Counted from the stretch's first letter, positions 47,065-56,324 are shown. The stretch: DNA of 64,000 nucleotides from Stenomitos rutilans HA7619-LM2 (GCA_019358945.1 JAHHIE010000001.1:248001-312000), one strand, 5' to 3'. Program-made: numbers and translations. The notes: generated by a model not told the origin, from the letters alone.

Positions 47065-49857
47065 ATGAAGCGTCAGCACCCAAAACTCGCTTTCCAATCT
47101 CAGAGTGGGATTACGCTCTCGGTTTTGCTGCTATCGCTCGGTGCTGTGGTCAACCCAGCACGATCGTTCACCTCAACAGACACAGACTATAGCGGTCAAA
47201 AGCAGCTACTGGCGCAACTTCAGCCTTCTGCGAGCATAGGGCAACGGAGCGAGGCTGATCGCTCCCTGGCGCGCATGACGACCCTGTTCAACATCCTGCT
47301 GGGCGTTTTGATTGTGCTGTTGGGTGGGACGATCGCTGCCTTGTGGCTTCTTCGTCATGCCGTCATTCAAGAAATTGCCACCCGTGCTAAAGAGCAGCTA
47401 GAAGGTTTGCAGGAGCTTGAAAGTCAGATTGCGAAGACCCGCGAAAACGCCAAGCTCATTTTAGAAGAAGTGGAAGCGATCGCAGACGATACCGCAGACG
47501 AAGCTGAGCAGTTTCAAAAGGACGTGACCAAAGAGCGCGAGACATTGTTTGGACTGGTGGCAGAACTGGCGCAATCCAAGTCGCACATGATTGCCGAACT
47601 GGAAACCCAGCTTCACGCCTCCAAGCAAACCCTTGAAGAATTGGGTGAGGCTCTCATCGCCCAGCTAGCTGGTTCACAGTCCAACATTAATCAACAGCAG
47701 ACCACGGCGCTAGAAAATCTGGCCGCCTCCGAGCAAGACTTTGCCGCCAACCTTGCCAAGCTACAAGCCGCCGCCGTTGCCCAACAAACCCTAATGATTG
47801 GGCACCTGGAACAGCTTAAAGCGGATGTCGAGCCTCATCTAGCAGTCGTGCGAACAGAGGTAGGCCATAAAAAGGAGCAAACGCTCCAAAATCTGGCCGC
47901 CTCCGAGCAAGCTTTTGCTGAACAATTAGCCGCGTTGCAGTTGACCGTGACTCAACAGCGCGATCGCAGCCTCGACAGTTTAGAAACGCTCAAGGCCGAC
48001 TTTGCGCCCCAATTATCGCGCCTGCAAGCAGAGGCTCAACAGCGACAGGAAGCAGTGCTGCAAAAGCTCACCACCTCAGAACGCGACTTTGCTGGTCAAT
48101 TGCTGGATCTGCACATCGCGGCCCGTCAACAGCGCGATCGCATCCTGGAGCAGTTAGAGAGCCTAAAAATGGACTTTGTTCCCCAGCTATCGCACTTACA
48201 ATCGGAAGCACAGCAGCGACAGATGGCTCTCCTGGAACGATTGGAAGCCTCCGAGCGCGAATTTGCGACTCAATTAGTCGAGCTACAGTCGATCGCGCAA
48301 CAACAAAAAGATCGCATCCTGGAAAATCTCGATCAATTGAAAGCGGAAGTGACACCCCAGCTAGCTGATTTCCACTTAGATGTGCAAGACCGTCAGCGCC
48401 AGGTTTTGGATCGTCTGGAAACAGCCGAGCGTGACTTTACGGCTCAGTTATTAGATTTGCAAGCGATCGCGCAACAGCAAAAAGACCGCATTCTCGATCA
48501 TCTTGAACAACTTCAAGCCGACTTTTCGCCACAGCTTTCAGAGTTAAAAACAGGCGTAGAAAACCAGCGCGATCGCCTTCTGCAAAAGCTAGAAACAGCT
48601 GATCGAGACTTTACAGAAGCTCTCTCCACTCTTCAAACAGATGCCCAAAAGCAAAAGCAAGCGATCTTAAGCAATCTAGAGCAGATCAAAGCAGAACTGG
48701 CTCCTCAAATTGCGGGTTTTCAGCTTGATGCCCAACAGCAAACTGAGGCAAAACGCGATCGTATCCTGGCCGATCTCACCGCTTTAGAAGCTGAGTTCAC
48801 CGCTCAAATCACCGATCTCAAAACTAATCTCTCTGGTCAAAAAGACAATACCTTACAAACGATTGAAACGTTACAGTCTGATCTTGTCACCCAACTGACA
48901 ACCCTTCAAACATCCGCGCAAACTCAAAAAGATGACATCTTGAAGCAGCTAGCAGAGGCATCTCCTGTTTCCGAAGAAGCGGTTGGCAAATTGCAGCAAA
49001 ACTTACAAGAGTTAGTAGGGCAGCTTGAGTTGCTCAAAGCCAACCGTCCTGAGTTGTTTATTGATGTGAATAAATACATTGCTCAGGGACACGAACTATT
49101 TGCCGAAGAAAACTACGAAGCTGCCATCTTGCGCTATGACAAGGTGGTTGAACTTCAGCCAGAGAATGCAGAGATTTGGTATCAACGAGGGCTAGTCTTA
49201 CAAAAAACACAGCGTCATGAACCCGCGATCGCGTCCTTTGATCACATGCTGAAACTCAAACCTAAGGACGATAAAGGTTGGTTTAGTCGAGGCGTTAGTA
49301 TGGCGCGGCTCAAGCGTTATGACCACGCGATCGAGTCCTACGATCATGCACTGGAGAGTAAACCTGACTATCACGAAGCACTGGTCAACAAGGGGGTAGC
49401 GCTAGGCATTTTGCGCAAGCACCAGGATGCCTTTAATGTGTTCGATCGCGCCATTCAATTTAAACCGGATGATGCTGTTGCCTGGATGAATCGAGGCTTG
49501 GCGCTGGAAGCACTGGGACGCTATAAAGATGCAATGGCCTCGTTTGATGAGGTGATTCACTTTAATCCCGATTCTTACAAAGCGTTAGATAAACGGGGTT
49601 ATGCTCTGGCTCAACTCGGTCGTCATAAAGATGCGATCGCTAGTTTCAACAAAGCGCTGGATTTGAAGCCAGACTACGCCAGTGCTTACTACAACCGTGC
49701 GATCAGCCATGCCTTTTTAGGTGAAGCCGACTTTGCGCTGGAGAGTTTAGAAAAAGCGATCGAATACAACCCCAATTACCGCGTTGAAGCCAAAACCGAT
49801 GTTGCCTTTGACGAGCTTTGGAATGATGACTGGTTTCAGAAACTAGTCGGAGCGTAG
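47065..49857 (+). CDS. large membrane-anchored coiled-coil protein with C-terminal TPR repeats
   Basis: 930 residues. A hydrophobic N-terminus (16-28) and a transmembrane segment (about 74-96, FNILLGVLIVLLGGTIAALW) precede a ~540-residue coiled coil made of a repeating unit of about 58 residues (ERDFAGQLLDLHIAARQQRD, then ILEQLESLKMDFVPQLSHLQ, then AQQRQ...LLERLEAS). After a linker, six or seven tetratricopeptide repeats from about 670 (YDKVVELQPENAEIWYQRGL, FDHMLKLKPKDDKGWFSRGV, and so on) finish the protein. Such an anchored rod with a TPR end suggests a scaffold at the cell envelope. No partner is recognisable. Confidence 0.85.
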   Translation: MKRQHPKLAFQSQSGITLSVLLLSLGAVVNPARSFTSTDTDYSGQKQLLAQLQPSASIGQRSEADRSLARMTTLFNILLGVLIVLLGGTIAALWLLRHAVIQEIATRAKEQLEGLQELESQIAKTRENAKLILEEVEAIADDTADEAEQFQKDVTKERETLFGLVAELAQSKSHMIAELETQLHASKQTLEELGEALIAQLAGSQSNINQQQTTALENLAASEQDFAANLAKLQAAAVAQQTLMIGHLEQLKADVEPHLAVVRTEVGHKKEQTLQNLAASEQAFAEQLAALQLTVTQQRDRSLDSLETLKADFAPQLSRLQAEAQQRQEAVLQKLTTSERDFAGQLLDLHIAARQQRDRILEQLESLKMDFVPQLSHLQSEAQQRQMALLERLEASEREFATQLVELQSIAQQQKDRILENLDQLKAEVTPQLADFHLDVQDRQRQVLDRLETAERDFTAQLLDLQAIAQQQKDRILDHLEQLQADFSPQLSELKTGVENQRDRLLQKLETADRDFTEALSTLQTDAQKQKQAILSNLEQIKAELAPQIAGFQLDAQQQTEAKRDRILADLTALEAEFTAQITDLKTNLSGQKDNTLQTIETLQSDLVTQLTTLQTSAQTQKDDILKQLAEASPVSEEAVGKLQQNLQELVGQLELLKANRPELFIDVNKYIAQGHELFAEENYEAAILRYDKVVELQPENAEIWYQRGLVLQKTQRHEPAIASFDHMLKLKPKDDKGWFSRGVSMARLKRYDHAIESYDHALESKPDYHEALVNKGVALGILRKHQDAFNVFDRAIQFKPDDAVAWMNRGLALEALGRYKDAMASFDEVIHFNPDSYKALDKRGYALAQLGRHKDAIASFNKALDLKPDYASAYYNRAISHAFLGEADFALESLEKAIEYNPNYRVEAKTDVAFDELWNDDWFQKLVGA

Positions 49858-50035
49858 TTAAGAAGTTGCTGGTTGCTGGTTATTAATTGTTGAATGTCCG
49901 CACTAAATTTAGAGCAATTTAGGAAAAGCTTTTTTGCTGCTTCATCCGTTTGCAATCAGCTTGCAGAAGCTCAGCTTAATCTCTAACTCACCTTAAGAAG
50001 ACGCTTAAGCTAACAACTAACAACCTTTTACGTTT

Positions 50036-51133
50036 TCAGCCTTCACTGTTTGGCAGGGTGACTTGTACCGTTGTGTATTGTCCGGGCATGCTGTCGATCG
50101 CCAATGTGCCCCCATGCACTTCCACCAACCGTTTAGCGATAGCAACCCCTAGACCAGAACCCTGCTGCTCATAGAACTTGCGCTCAAACTGCATATAGGC
50201 TCCCAAACTGGCAATTTGCTCAGCTGTCATGCCACGCCCACGATCGCTGACGCTCAGTAACAGCCCTGTGGCTGTAACCCTTGTCCTCACAGCCACAGAG
50301 GTTCCGGTAGCTGAAAACTTAAAGGCATTACTCACTAACTCTTCTACAATTTTCTTCAACTTCAAATCAGAAATTTGAATGCTTCGGTTTTGCAGATCTA
50401 GCTCTAAATCGGCTTCACGCCCTTCCTGATGAGCGATCGCGGTTGCAACATTTGTAATCAAAATTTCTGGAAGGCGCGTTTCATCGCTGCGTAGCGCCAA
50501 AAGGCGATCGGGATCTCGTGCTGTAATCTCCAAGTCTGCGTAAAGCAAAAAGTTTTGGATGAGCCTAGAAAGCCGCTCAGCAGCATTGTGGATGCCTTGG
50601 GCAAGTTCTAACATTTCGTGCCGATCAATGCTCTGGAAATCGTCCATTAGCACCTCAGTCAGCCCCAAAATGCCATTCAACGGCGTGCGCAACTCGTGTG
50701 GCAAAGATAAGGCAATACTGCTGCGTAAGGCATCAAGTTGTTTCTGCGATTGCCTATCTACAGCGGCCTGTTTACTAAAGCGACTGGCGATCGCTGTCAG
50801 CAATTCGTCTGCTGTACAAGGCTTTGCCAGAAAATCGTCCGCTCCCAAGTCCATTCCCTGCCGAAAATCTTCTTGGGTTCCCCGCGCTGTAAGGAAAATG
50901 AACGGTATAGCAGACGTGTCTACGTGTTGGCGTAGCCGCGTCAGCACCTGATAGCCATCCAGCCGGGGCATGGTAACATCACACAAAATCAAATCAGGGA
51001 TATGCTGCTGCGCTAACTGCACGCCCAGATGGCCGTTTTCTGCGCTCAAAACGCTAAACCCCTCTACCGCAAGCAGCTCTAACAGCGATTCACGAATAGA
51101 TGTTTCGTCTTCAACTACTAAGATTTTCTTCAT
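50036..51133 (-). CDS. response-regulator/histidine-kinase hybrid
   Basis: 365 residues: a receiver at the N-terminus (MKKILVVEDETSIRESLLEL, DVTMPRLDG, AKPC), a dimerisation helix with SLPHELRTPLNGILGLTEV and a HATPase with N box (VSNAFKFSATG) and G boxes (DRGRGMT, GSGLGVAIAKRL). There is no transmembrane segment, so it is cytosolic and probably receives phosphate or signal from another kinase. Asn-less switch KPC is slightly unusual. No other two-component gene is adjacent. Confidence 0.9.
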   Translation of the reverse strand: MKKILVVEDETSIRESLLELLAVEGFSVLSAENGHLGVQLAQQHIPDLILCDVTMPRLDGYQVLTRLRQHVDTSAIPFIFLTARGTQEDFRQGMDLGADDFLAKPCTADELLTAIASRFSKQAAVDRQSQKQLDALRSSIALSLPHELRTPLNGILGLTEVLMDDFQSIDRHEMLELAQGIHNAAERLSRLIQNFLLYADLEITARDPDRLLALRSDETRLPEILITNVATAIAHQEGREADLELDLQNRSIQISDLKLKKIVEELVSNAFKFSATGTSVAVRTRVTATGLLLSVSDRGRGMTAEQIASLGAYMQFERKFYEQQGSGLGVAIAKRLVEVHGGTLAIDSMPGQYTTVQVTLPNSEG

Positions 51134-51577
51134 CGCTTGTTTGCCCTACTGCACAGACATTCTATTTGATCTGTTCGGCACCGTACAGAGCAAAAAGAGC
51201 TGCATTATCAAGCTCACAACATCATTAAGCTCACAATATATCATCGAGTTTGTGCAGACTTAGGCAAGGTTAATCTAATGACAAACTGCTAAACGCTCCA
51301 TGCTTTTTATGTATAGCTTTTATAAATATGCTTGTCATTCAACGGGTTACCCTCACAACAAATTACTTCACCAGCGTCCACTTTAAGATTCCGCTTTTTG
51401 CATGAGCGTGACAGCGCCTTGGCAATCGCCGCACCAGTAACCGTTACTCTATACCATGCTTGATTGAGCCTAATTCTTTGAGACGATCGACTGAAGGTGT
51501 TGCAATTCTCGCTAGATTCGCCAAACGGCCCCCTCGCGGCTGATAGAGTAAGCAGTAGTCTTCCGTTGATTTGCAGC
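51134..51577. other. gene-free region upstream of glcE
   Basis: About 440 bp between divergent genes. A minus-strand frame of 90 codons (51307-51579) shows a protein-like stretch and is discussed as a finding; I do not annotate it as a gene. Confidence 0.45.
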
Positions 51578-52921
51578 ATGGGAACCAGCTCCGCAGAAAC
51601 TCCCGCCGATCGTCAACTATTCATGCACCCTCTTGAGGCTAGCGATTTTCAGCCCTGGAGACATGTGCCCTCAGCCAAACAAATGTTGTTTGAACGCGCG
51701 CTGGCACCCGAAACCGCCATCGGTGGTATCGTATCTCCTCAGACTCCAGAAGCCTTAGCGACGGTCATCAGGGAGAGCGATCGTCAAACAATCTTACCCT
51801 GCGGTGCTGGTAGCAAACTTGCCTGGGGTGGCATCATTCAGCAACCGGAGACAGATAGCTCACTGCTTGTGCTGAGTACCGAGCGCTTAAATCGGCTCAT
51901 TGATCATGCCGTGGGTGATCTGACCGTCACAGTTGAAGCAGGCATGCGGTTTGCAGACGTGCAGACAATCTTGGCAAAGGCAGGGCAGTTTTTGGCAATC
52001 GATCCAGCGCATCCAGACCAGGCCACGATCGGTGGCATCGTCGCTACAGCCGATACGGGTTCCTTGCGGCAACGCTACAACAGCGTGCGCGATATGCTGC
52101 TGGGGTTGTCATTTGTCCGCGCTGATGGTCAGCTTGCTAAAGCGGGGGGGCGGGTCGTCAAAAATGTCGCAGGCTATGACCTGATGAAGCTCTTGACTGG
52201 CTCTTATGGGACGCTGGGCATCATCACACAGGTGACCTTTCGGGTCTACCCTCTACCAGAAGCCTCGCAGACTGTTGTGTTGAGTGGGGAAGCGTCTGCG
52301 ATCGCGCAAGCAGCCCAAACAGTACACAGTTCGGCACTCACCTCTGCCAGTGCCGATCTTTGCTCTGCATCAGTGGTTACAGAGCTAGGAATCGGCAAAG
52401 GGATGGGGTTGGCAATTCGTCTGCAAAGCATTTTGCCCAGCGTTCAAGAGCAAGCCAACCGTTTGATCCAATTGGGAGAAGCGATCGGGCTAGCCACGGT
52501 TCATCTCACGGGGCAGGATGATGTCACTCTATGGCAACGTTTGCAAGAACGCATAACGGCGGCTCACCAGACAGAGGTCATTACCTGCAAAATAGGAATA
52601 CAACCCTCTGAAGCTGTAGCGCTGCTGACTGAGATCGATCGTCTCTCCACTCCACCCTGGTGTGGACAAATTCACATTGCCAGCGGACTGGGTAGACTGG
52701 TGTTCGATGCCACCACGCCGCCAGAAACCCTCTTAAGCATTCGATCGATCTGTCAAACCAATAGCGGGTTTTTGTCTCTGCTTCAGGCTCCGATCACGCT
52801 CAAGCAGGCGATCGATGTTTGGGGTTATGCAGGCAACGCGCTGCCTATCATGCGCCAGTTGAAACAGCAATTTGATCCGCATCATCGTCTCAGCCCTCAC
52901 CGATTTGTAGGCGAAATTTAA
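51578..52921 (+). CDS. glcE: glycolate dehydrogenase, FAD-binding subunit GlcE
   Basis: 447 residues. A PCMH/FAD_binding_4 domain: TILPCGAGSKLAWGGIIQQP, then TVTVEAGMRFADVQTILAKA, and TIGGIVATADTG with GGRVVKNVAGYDLMKLLTGS and SYGTLGIITQVTFRV, all FAD-binding oxidase landmarks. The C-terminus ends with NALPIMRQLKQQFDPHHRLSPHRF, the standard closing helix. GlcE works with GlcD and GlcF to oxidise photorespiratory glycolate to glyoxylate. glcF begins 3 bp after the stop. The start at ATG 51578 is preferred to a GTG at 51497. glcD is not in the window. Confidence 0.93.
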   Translation: MGTSSAETPADRQLFMHPLEASDFQPWRHVPSAKQMLFERALAPETAIGGIVSPQTPEALATVIRESDRQTILPCGAGSKLAWGGIIQQPETDSSLLVLSTERLNRLIDHAVGDLTVTVEAGMRFADVQTILAKAGQFLAIDPAHPDQATIGGIVATADTGSLRQRYNSVRDMLLGLSFVRADGQLAKAGGRVVKNVAGYDLMKLLTGSYGTLGIITQVTFRVYPLPEASQTVVLSGEASAIAQAAQTVHSSALTSASADLCSASVVTELGIGKGMGLAIRLQSILPSVQEQANRLIQLGEAIGLATVHLTGQDDVTLWQRLQERITAAHQTEVITCKIGIQPSEAVALLTEIDRLSTPPWCGQIHIASGLGRLVFDATTPPETLLSIRSICQTNSGFLSLLQAPITLKQAIDVWGYAGNALPIMRQLKQQFDPHHRLSPHRFVGEI

Positions 52922-52924
52922 GTC

Positions 52925-54394
52925 ATGAGTACCCGTTACGAGCAGTTTGAACCAGTTCTCAGCAATGAAGAGGGAAAGTATGAAGGCTTAAGGCTAAAGG
53001 CTGAAGAGCCAAGCGTCAATTCATCCTTTAGCCCTTATCCTTTAGCCTTTGATTCCCATAACCCTCCCGATGCCAAGCTCATTGATGCGTGTGTGCACTG
53101 TGGCTTTTGCCTGTCTACCTGCCCTAGCTATCGCGTCATTGGCAAAGAAACGGATTCGCCACGGGGCCGCATCTATTTAATGGATGGGGTGAATGAGGGA
53201 CAAATACCGCTCTCTTCGGCAACCGTGCAGCATTTTGATTCATGTCTGGGCTGCTTGGCCTGCGTCACCACCTGTCCGTCTGGTGTGCGGTATGACAAGC
53301 TGATCGAGGCGACCCGTCCTCAAGTAGAGCGCAACCATGCCCGATCGCTCCCCGAAAAGCTTCTACGACGTCTCATTTTCTCGACCTTCCCCTATCCCGA
53401 TCGGCTACGGCTGCTGCTGCGACCATTAGGGCTTTACCAGAAGTCGGGGTTACAGAAATGGGTGCGATCGCTCGGCGTACTCAAGCAACTGTCGCCGCAA
53501 CTCGCTGCGATGGAATCTATGCTGCCCAAAATTTCACCCCAGGCTTTTCAAGACCCTTTGCCTGCAATCATTCCGGCGCAAGGAAAGCAACGCTACCGGG
53601 TTGGCTTACTGCTGGGCTGTGTGCAGCGGTTGTTTAATCCTGAGGTGAATAACGCAACGGTACGAGTATTAATCGCCAACGGTTGCGAAGTCGTCATCCC
53701 TCAATCCCAGGGGTGCTGCGGTGCCTTGACCCATCATCAGGGGCAGGAAGCGCAAACTCAGGCATTGGCACGTCAACTGATTGATCGCTTTGATGACCCC
53801 ACTCTGGATGCCATTATCATCAATGCGTCTGGTTGTGGACATTCCCTTAAGGAATATGGCAGCATCTTGCACGATGATCCGCACTACCGGGAGAACGCGA
53901 TCGCCTTTGCCAGCAAAGTCAAAGATGTGCAGGAATTTCTCGCCGATGTCGGTCTTACAGCCCAGCTATCGCCCCTACAAGAAGCCCCTCTGACGCTGGT
54001 ATATCAAGATGCCTGCCATATGCTGCACGGGCAGAAAATCAGCGTACAGCCGCGCCAACTCCTCAAGCAGATTCCGGGCGTACAGCTACGAGAACCTGTC
54101 GATGCAGCGCTGTGCTGTGGAAGTGCGGGTGTCTACAATATTTTGCAACCTGACGTTGCCGCAGAACTCGGTCAGCAAAAAGTAGAAAACCTGCTAAATA
54201 CAGGCGCGTCTCTCATTGCTTCAGCCAATATCGGTTGCTTTGTGCAGATTAGCAAACACCTTGAGCTTCAGGGCAAGCCCATCCCTGTGCTACACCCCAT
54301 GCAGTTGCTGGATTATGCGATTCGAGGCATTACCTTAGATGCGGCCCTGGCTGGGAAAACGGGTGCGATCGAGCGGGAGATCATCGCAAGCTAA
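52925..54394 (+). CDS. glcF: glycolate dehydrogenase, iron-sulfur subunit GlcF
   Basis: 489 residues. Two 4Fe-4S ferredoxin motifs at the N-terminus: CVHCGFCLSTCPSY (C56, C59, C62, C66) and CLGCLACVTTCPSG, followed by CCG-type domains (LLGCVQRLFNPEVNN, QGCCGALTHHQG, YQDACHMLHGQ, ALCCGSAGVYNIL). It relays electrons from glycolate oxidation in the GlcD/E subunits. Residues about 17-42 are not conserved and come from an inserted intergenic-type repeat, so this protein is longer at its N-terminus than usual. Cotranscribed with glcE. Confidence 0.93.
   Translation: MSTRYEQFEPVLSNEEGKYEGLRLKAEEPSVNSSFSPYPLAFDSHNPPDAKLIDACVHCGFCLSTCPSYRVIGKETDSPRGRIYLMDGVNEGQIPLSSATVQHFDSCLGCLACVTTCPSGVRYDKLIEATRPQVERNHARSLPEKLLRRLIFSTFPYPDRLRLLLRPLGLYQKSGLQKWVRSLGVLKQLSPQLAAMESMLPKISPQAFQDPLPAIIPAQGKQRYRVGLLLGCVQRLFNPEVNNATVRVLIANGCEVVIPQSQGCCGALTHHQGQEAQTQALARQLIDRFDDPTLDAIIINASGCGHSLKEYGSILHDDPHYRENAIAFASKVKDVQEFLADVGLTAQLSPLQEAPLTLVYQDACHMLHGQKISVQPRQLLKQIPGVQLREPVDAALCCGSAGVYNILQPDVAAELGQQKVENLLNTGASLIASANIGCFVQISKHLELQGKPIPVLHPMQLLDYAIRGITLDAALAGKTGAIEREIIAS
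52984..53050 (+). repeat. intergenic-type repeat pair inside glcF
   Basis: TTAAGGCTAAAGGCTG followed 20 bp later by TCATCCTTTAGCCCTTATCC and TTTAGCCTTT forms an imperfect inverted repeat in the glcF frame. The same CCTTTAGCC words occupy intergenic DNA at about 10.66, 12.61 and 59.8-60.0 kb. Confidence 0.75.
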
Positions 54395-54510
54395 GCCCAC
54401 TGCTTGAGTACCTCTAACGCCTGAGAGAGCTTCATCACATCGGGAATTACCTCCAATGAAGGAGAACGCGACAAAGACCGCAGTCTTACAATGCGATCGT
54501 AATGACTCAA
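54391..54510 (-). CDS. possible 39-residue protein antisense to the glcF end
   Basis: From TTG 54510: MSHYDRIVRLRSLSRSPSLE, then VIPDVMKLSQALEVLKQWA-stop, overlapping the glcF stop codon on the other strand. The amphipathic helical end looks like a real protein C-terminus. There is no Shine-Dalgarno sequence and the start codon is weak, so it could be a remnant of a longer gene. Confidence 0.35.
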   Translation of the reverse strand: MSHYDRIVRLRSLSRSPSLEVIPDVMKLSQALEVLKQWA

Positions 54511-54530
54511 GCAAGTAATGAGGTGTCTTA

Positions 54531-55097
54531 ATGAGTACTGGAATTTCGACGAACAACGACGTCAAAAGTAGTTTAAACGGGTCGATCGTCGTCAGTATAT
54601 TGCTGATCTTGTTGGGAAGTGCTGCGATCGCTTTTCCATTCTTTAGCACACTGGCTGCTGAAAGCTGGATTGCCTGGATCATCCTCTTTAGCGGTATTTC
54701 AAAACTCGTCTACACATTTCAAACGCGAGAGCAGGGTGGCTTTGTTTGGCAGTTGCTGCTGAGCCTACTGTATATTGGTACCGCTGTACTGTTGTTCGTC
54801 TATCCCCTACAAGGCATCCTTACCTTGACATTAGCACTGGGTGCCTTTCTACTAACAGAAGGCGTGTTTGAAATTGTGTATGCTTTCCAAAAACGCAATC
54901 AGCCCAACTGGGTTTGGTCTTTGGCAAATGGCATTACAACGCTCGTTTTAGGTGGCTTGATCTGGTTTGAGTGGCCGTTTAACGGACCGTTTGCGATCGG
55001 TCTATTGGTCGGCATCAGCATTATTTTTACAGGTGTCTCCAGAATTTTTCTGGCGATCGCGGCTCGTTCATCCTTGAGCCAACCGCAAGCGAGTTAA
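54531..55097 (+). CDS. DUF308/HdeD-like membrane protein
   Basis: 188 residues with six predicted transmembrane segments in pairs (VVSILLILLGSAAIAFPFFS, SWIAWIILFSGISKLVYTFQ, WQLLLSLLYIGTAVLLFVYP, and so on), each containing the Gly/Ala-rich pattern of the short-repeat DUF308 (HdeD acid-resistance-like) family. Function in cyanobacteria is unknown. ATG 54531 has no strong ribosome-binding site. Confidence 0.82.
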   Translation: MSTGISTNNDVKSSLNGSIVVSILLILLGSAAIAFPFFSTLAAESWIAWIILFSGISKLVYTFQTREQGGFVWQLLLSLLYIGTAVLLFVYPLQGILTLTLALGAFLLTEGVFEIVYAFQKRNQPNWVWSLANGITTLVLGGLIWFEWPFNGPFAIGLLVGISIIFTGVSRIFLAIAARSSLSQPQAS

Positions 55098-55173
55098 CGC
55101 ATCTCCTGGTTCGCGAGCGATCTCGTCGCTGTAATGGACGCAATGAATCTAGAGCACAAACGCAACGCGCAAC

Positions 55174-55201
55174 GTAGGGACGTTACATGTAACGTCCCTA
55201 C
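55174..55201. repeat. 28-bp perfect palindrome
   Basis: GTAGGGACGTTACA and its exact complement TGTAACGTCCCTAC meet with no loop. It lies 77 bp after the DUF308 gene and just before a MITE-like element. Confidence 0.75.
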
Positions 55202-55235
55202 AGATGGATCTGTCGTGAAGTCTACTTAACTCGGT

Positions 55236-55348
55236 TAGGACTTACGCAAAAGCGGTCATCTTTCGCCCCCTAGCCCCCTAATGCTGGGGGAACCGAGCCA
55301 GTTAAAGCCCCCAGCATTAGGGGGCTGGGGGCAAATGCGTAAGTCCTA
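55236..55348. mobile_element. MITE-like palindromic element, copy 2
   Basis: 113 bp with perfect inverted ends TAGGACTTACGCA. It is the reverse complement of the element at 10330-10445 with few differences. The internal arms read CTAATGCTGGGGG and CCCCCAGCATTAG, where copy 1 has CCAATGC/GCATTGG, a paired compensatory change. Confidence 0.8.
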
Positions 55349-55367
55349 CCGGTATCAAAACATAAAG

Positions 55368-56324
55368 TCAGGGATTCACTGTGCCATCTGGCATGGTCGC
55401 TTCTTTCAGATAAGCGCCTGCAAGGTTTGTTTCTCGCACGTTAGCACCAGTTAGATTGGCTCGATGCAAGTTAGCGTCTTGAAAATTGGCTAGCGTCAAG
55501 TTCGCCCTACTCAAGTTGGCCCCTTGCAGGTTTGCCATCATCAGGTTTGCTCCATGCAGGCTAGCACCACTCAAGTTCGTCATACTAAGCGTCGATTCGC
55601 GTAAGTCAGCTTCTCGTAGGTTAGCGCCTGTTAATTGTGCTTTGTACAGGTTCACCCCAATCAGAGTCGCGCCTACCAAGTTGGCTTTGTGCAACGTGGC
55701 ACCAATCAGATTCGCCATGCACAGATTTGCCAAACTCAGGTTTGCCTGCTTGAGCTTTCCCTCATAAAGCGTTGCCCCGATCAGGTTCGCCATACTCAAA
55801 TTCGCCATACTCAGATTCGCCATACTCAGATTCGCTTCGCGCAAGTTTGCCATACTAAAGTCTGCCTCACGCAAGTCCGCTTTATAGAGACTGGCTTCAC
55901 GCAGGTTAGCTTTGTAGAGAAGCGCGGTGTAAAGGGTAGCTCCTTCAAGGATGGCCGTGCTGAGGTTCGCTTCGCGCAAGTTTGCCATGCTGAGATCCAC
56001 CTGGCTCAAGTCTGCCTCACGTAGATCCGCTTTATAGAGATTGGCTTCACGCAGGTTTGCTTTGTAGAGAATGGCGGTGTAAAGGGTGGCTCCTTCGAGC
56101 ATGGCAATCCCAAGGTTTGCTCCCTCAAGGTTTGCCATGCTGAGATCGACCTGCTGAAAGCTCACTTCTCGAAGGTCAGCTTTGTAGAAATTGGCTTCAC
56201 GCAGGTTTGTGTCCCGCAGGTTGGCACCTTCGAGATTTGGAATTTTCTTCGGATTGCGTCCCCACCAGGTGTTCCAGGCTGTTACACCCTGTTTGAGCAA
56301 AGCAAGGTGTCCCTCGTTTGCCAT
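55368..56324 (-). CDS. pentapeptide-repeat protein, 318 residues
   Basis: The first ~30 residues (LALLKQGVTAWNTWWGRNPK, then KIPNLEGANL) form the typical cyanobacterial entry sequence. The rest is uninterrupted pentapeptides (A(N/D)LXX) with several near-identical blocks such as LREANLYKADLREA and TAILEGATLYTALLYKAN, showing recent internal duplication. GAGGA precedes ATG 56324. No membrane or signal segment, so probably cytosolic. Role unknown. Confidence 0.87.
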   Translation of the reverse strand: MANEGHLALLKQGVTAWNTWWGRNPKKIPNLEGANLRDTNLREANFYKADLREVSFQQVDLSMANLEGANLGIAMLEGATLYTAILYKANLREANLYKADLREADLSQVDLSMANLREANLSTAILEGATLYTALLYKANLREASLYKADLREADFSMANLREANLSMANLSMANLSMANLIGATLYEGKLKQANLSLANLCMANLIGATLHKANLVGATLIGVNLYKAQLTGANLREADLRESTLSMTNLSGASLHGANLMMANLQGANLSRANLTLANFQDANLHRANLTGANVRETNLAGAYLKEATMPDGTVNP

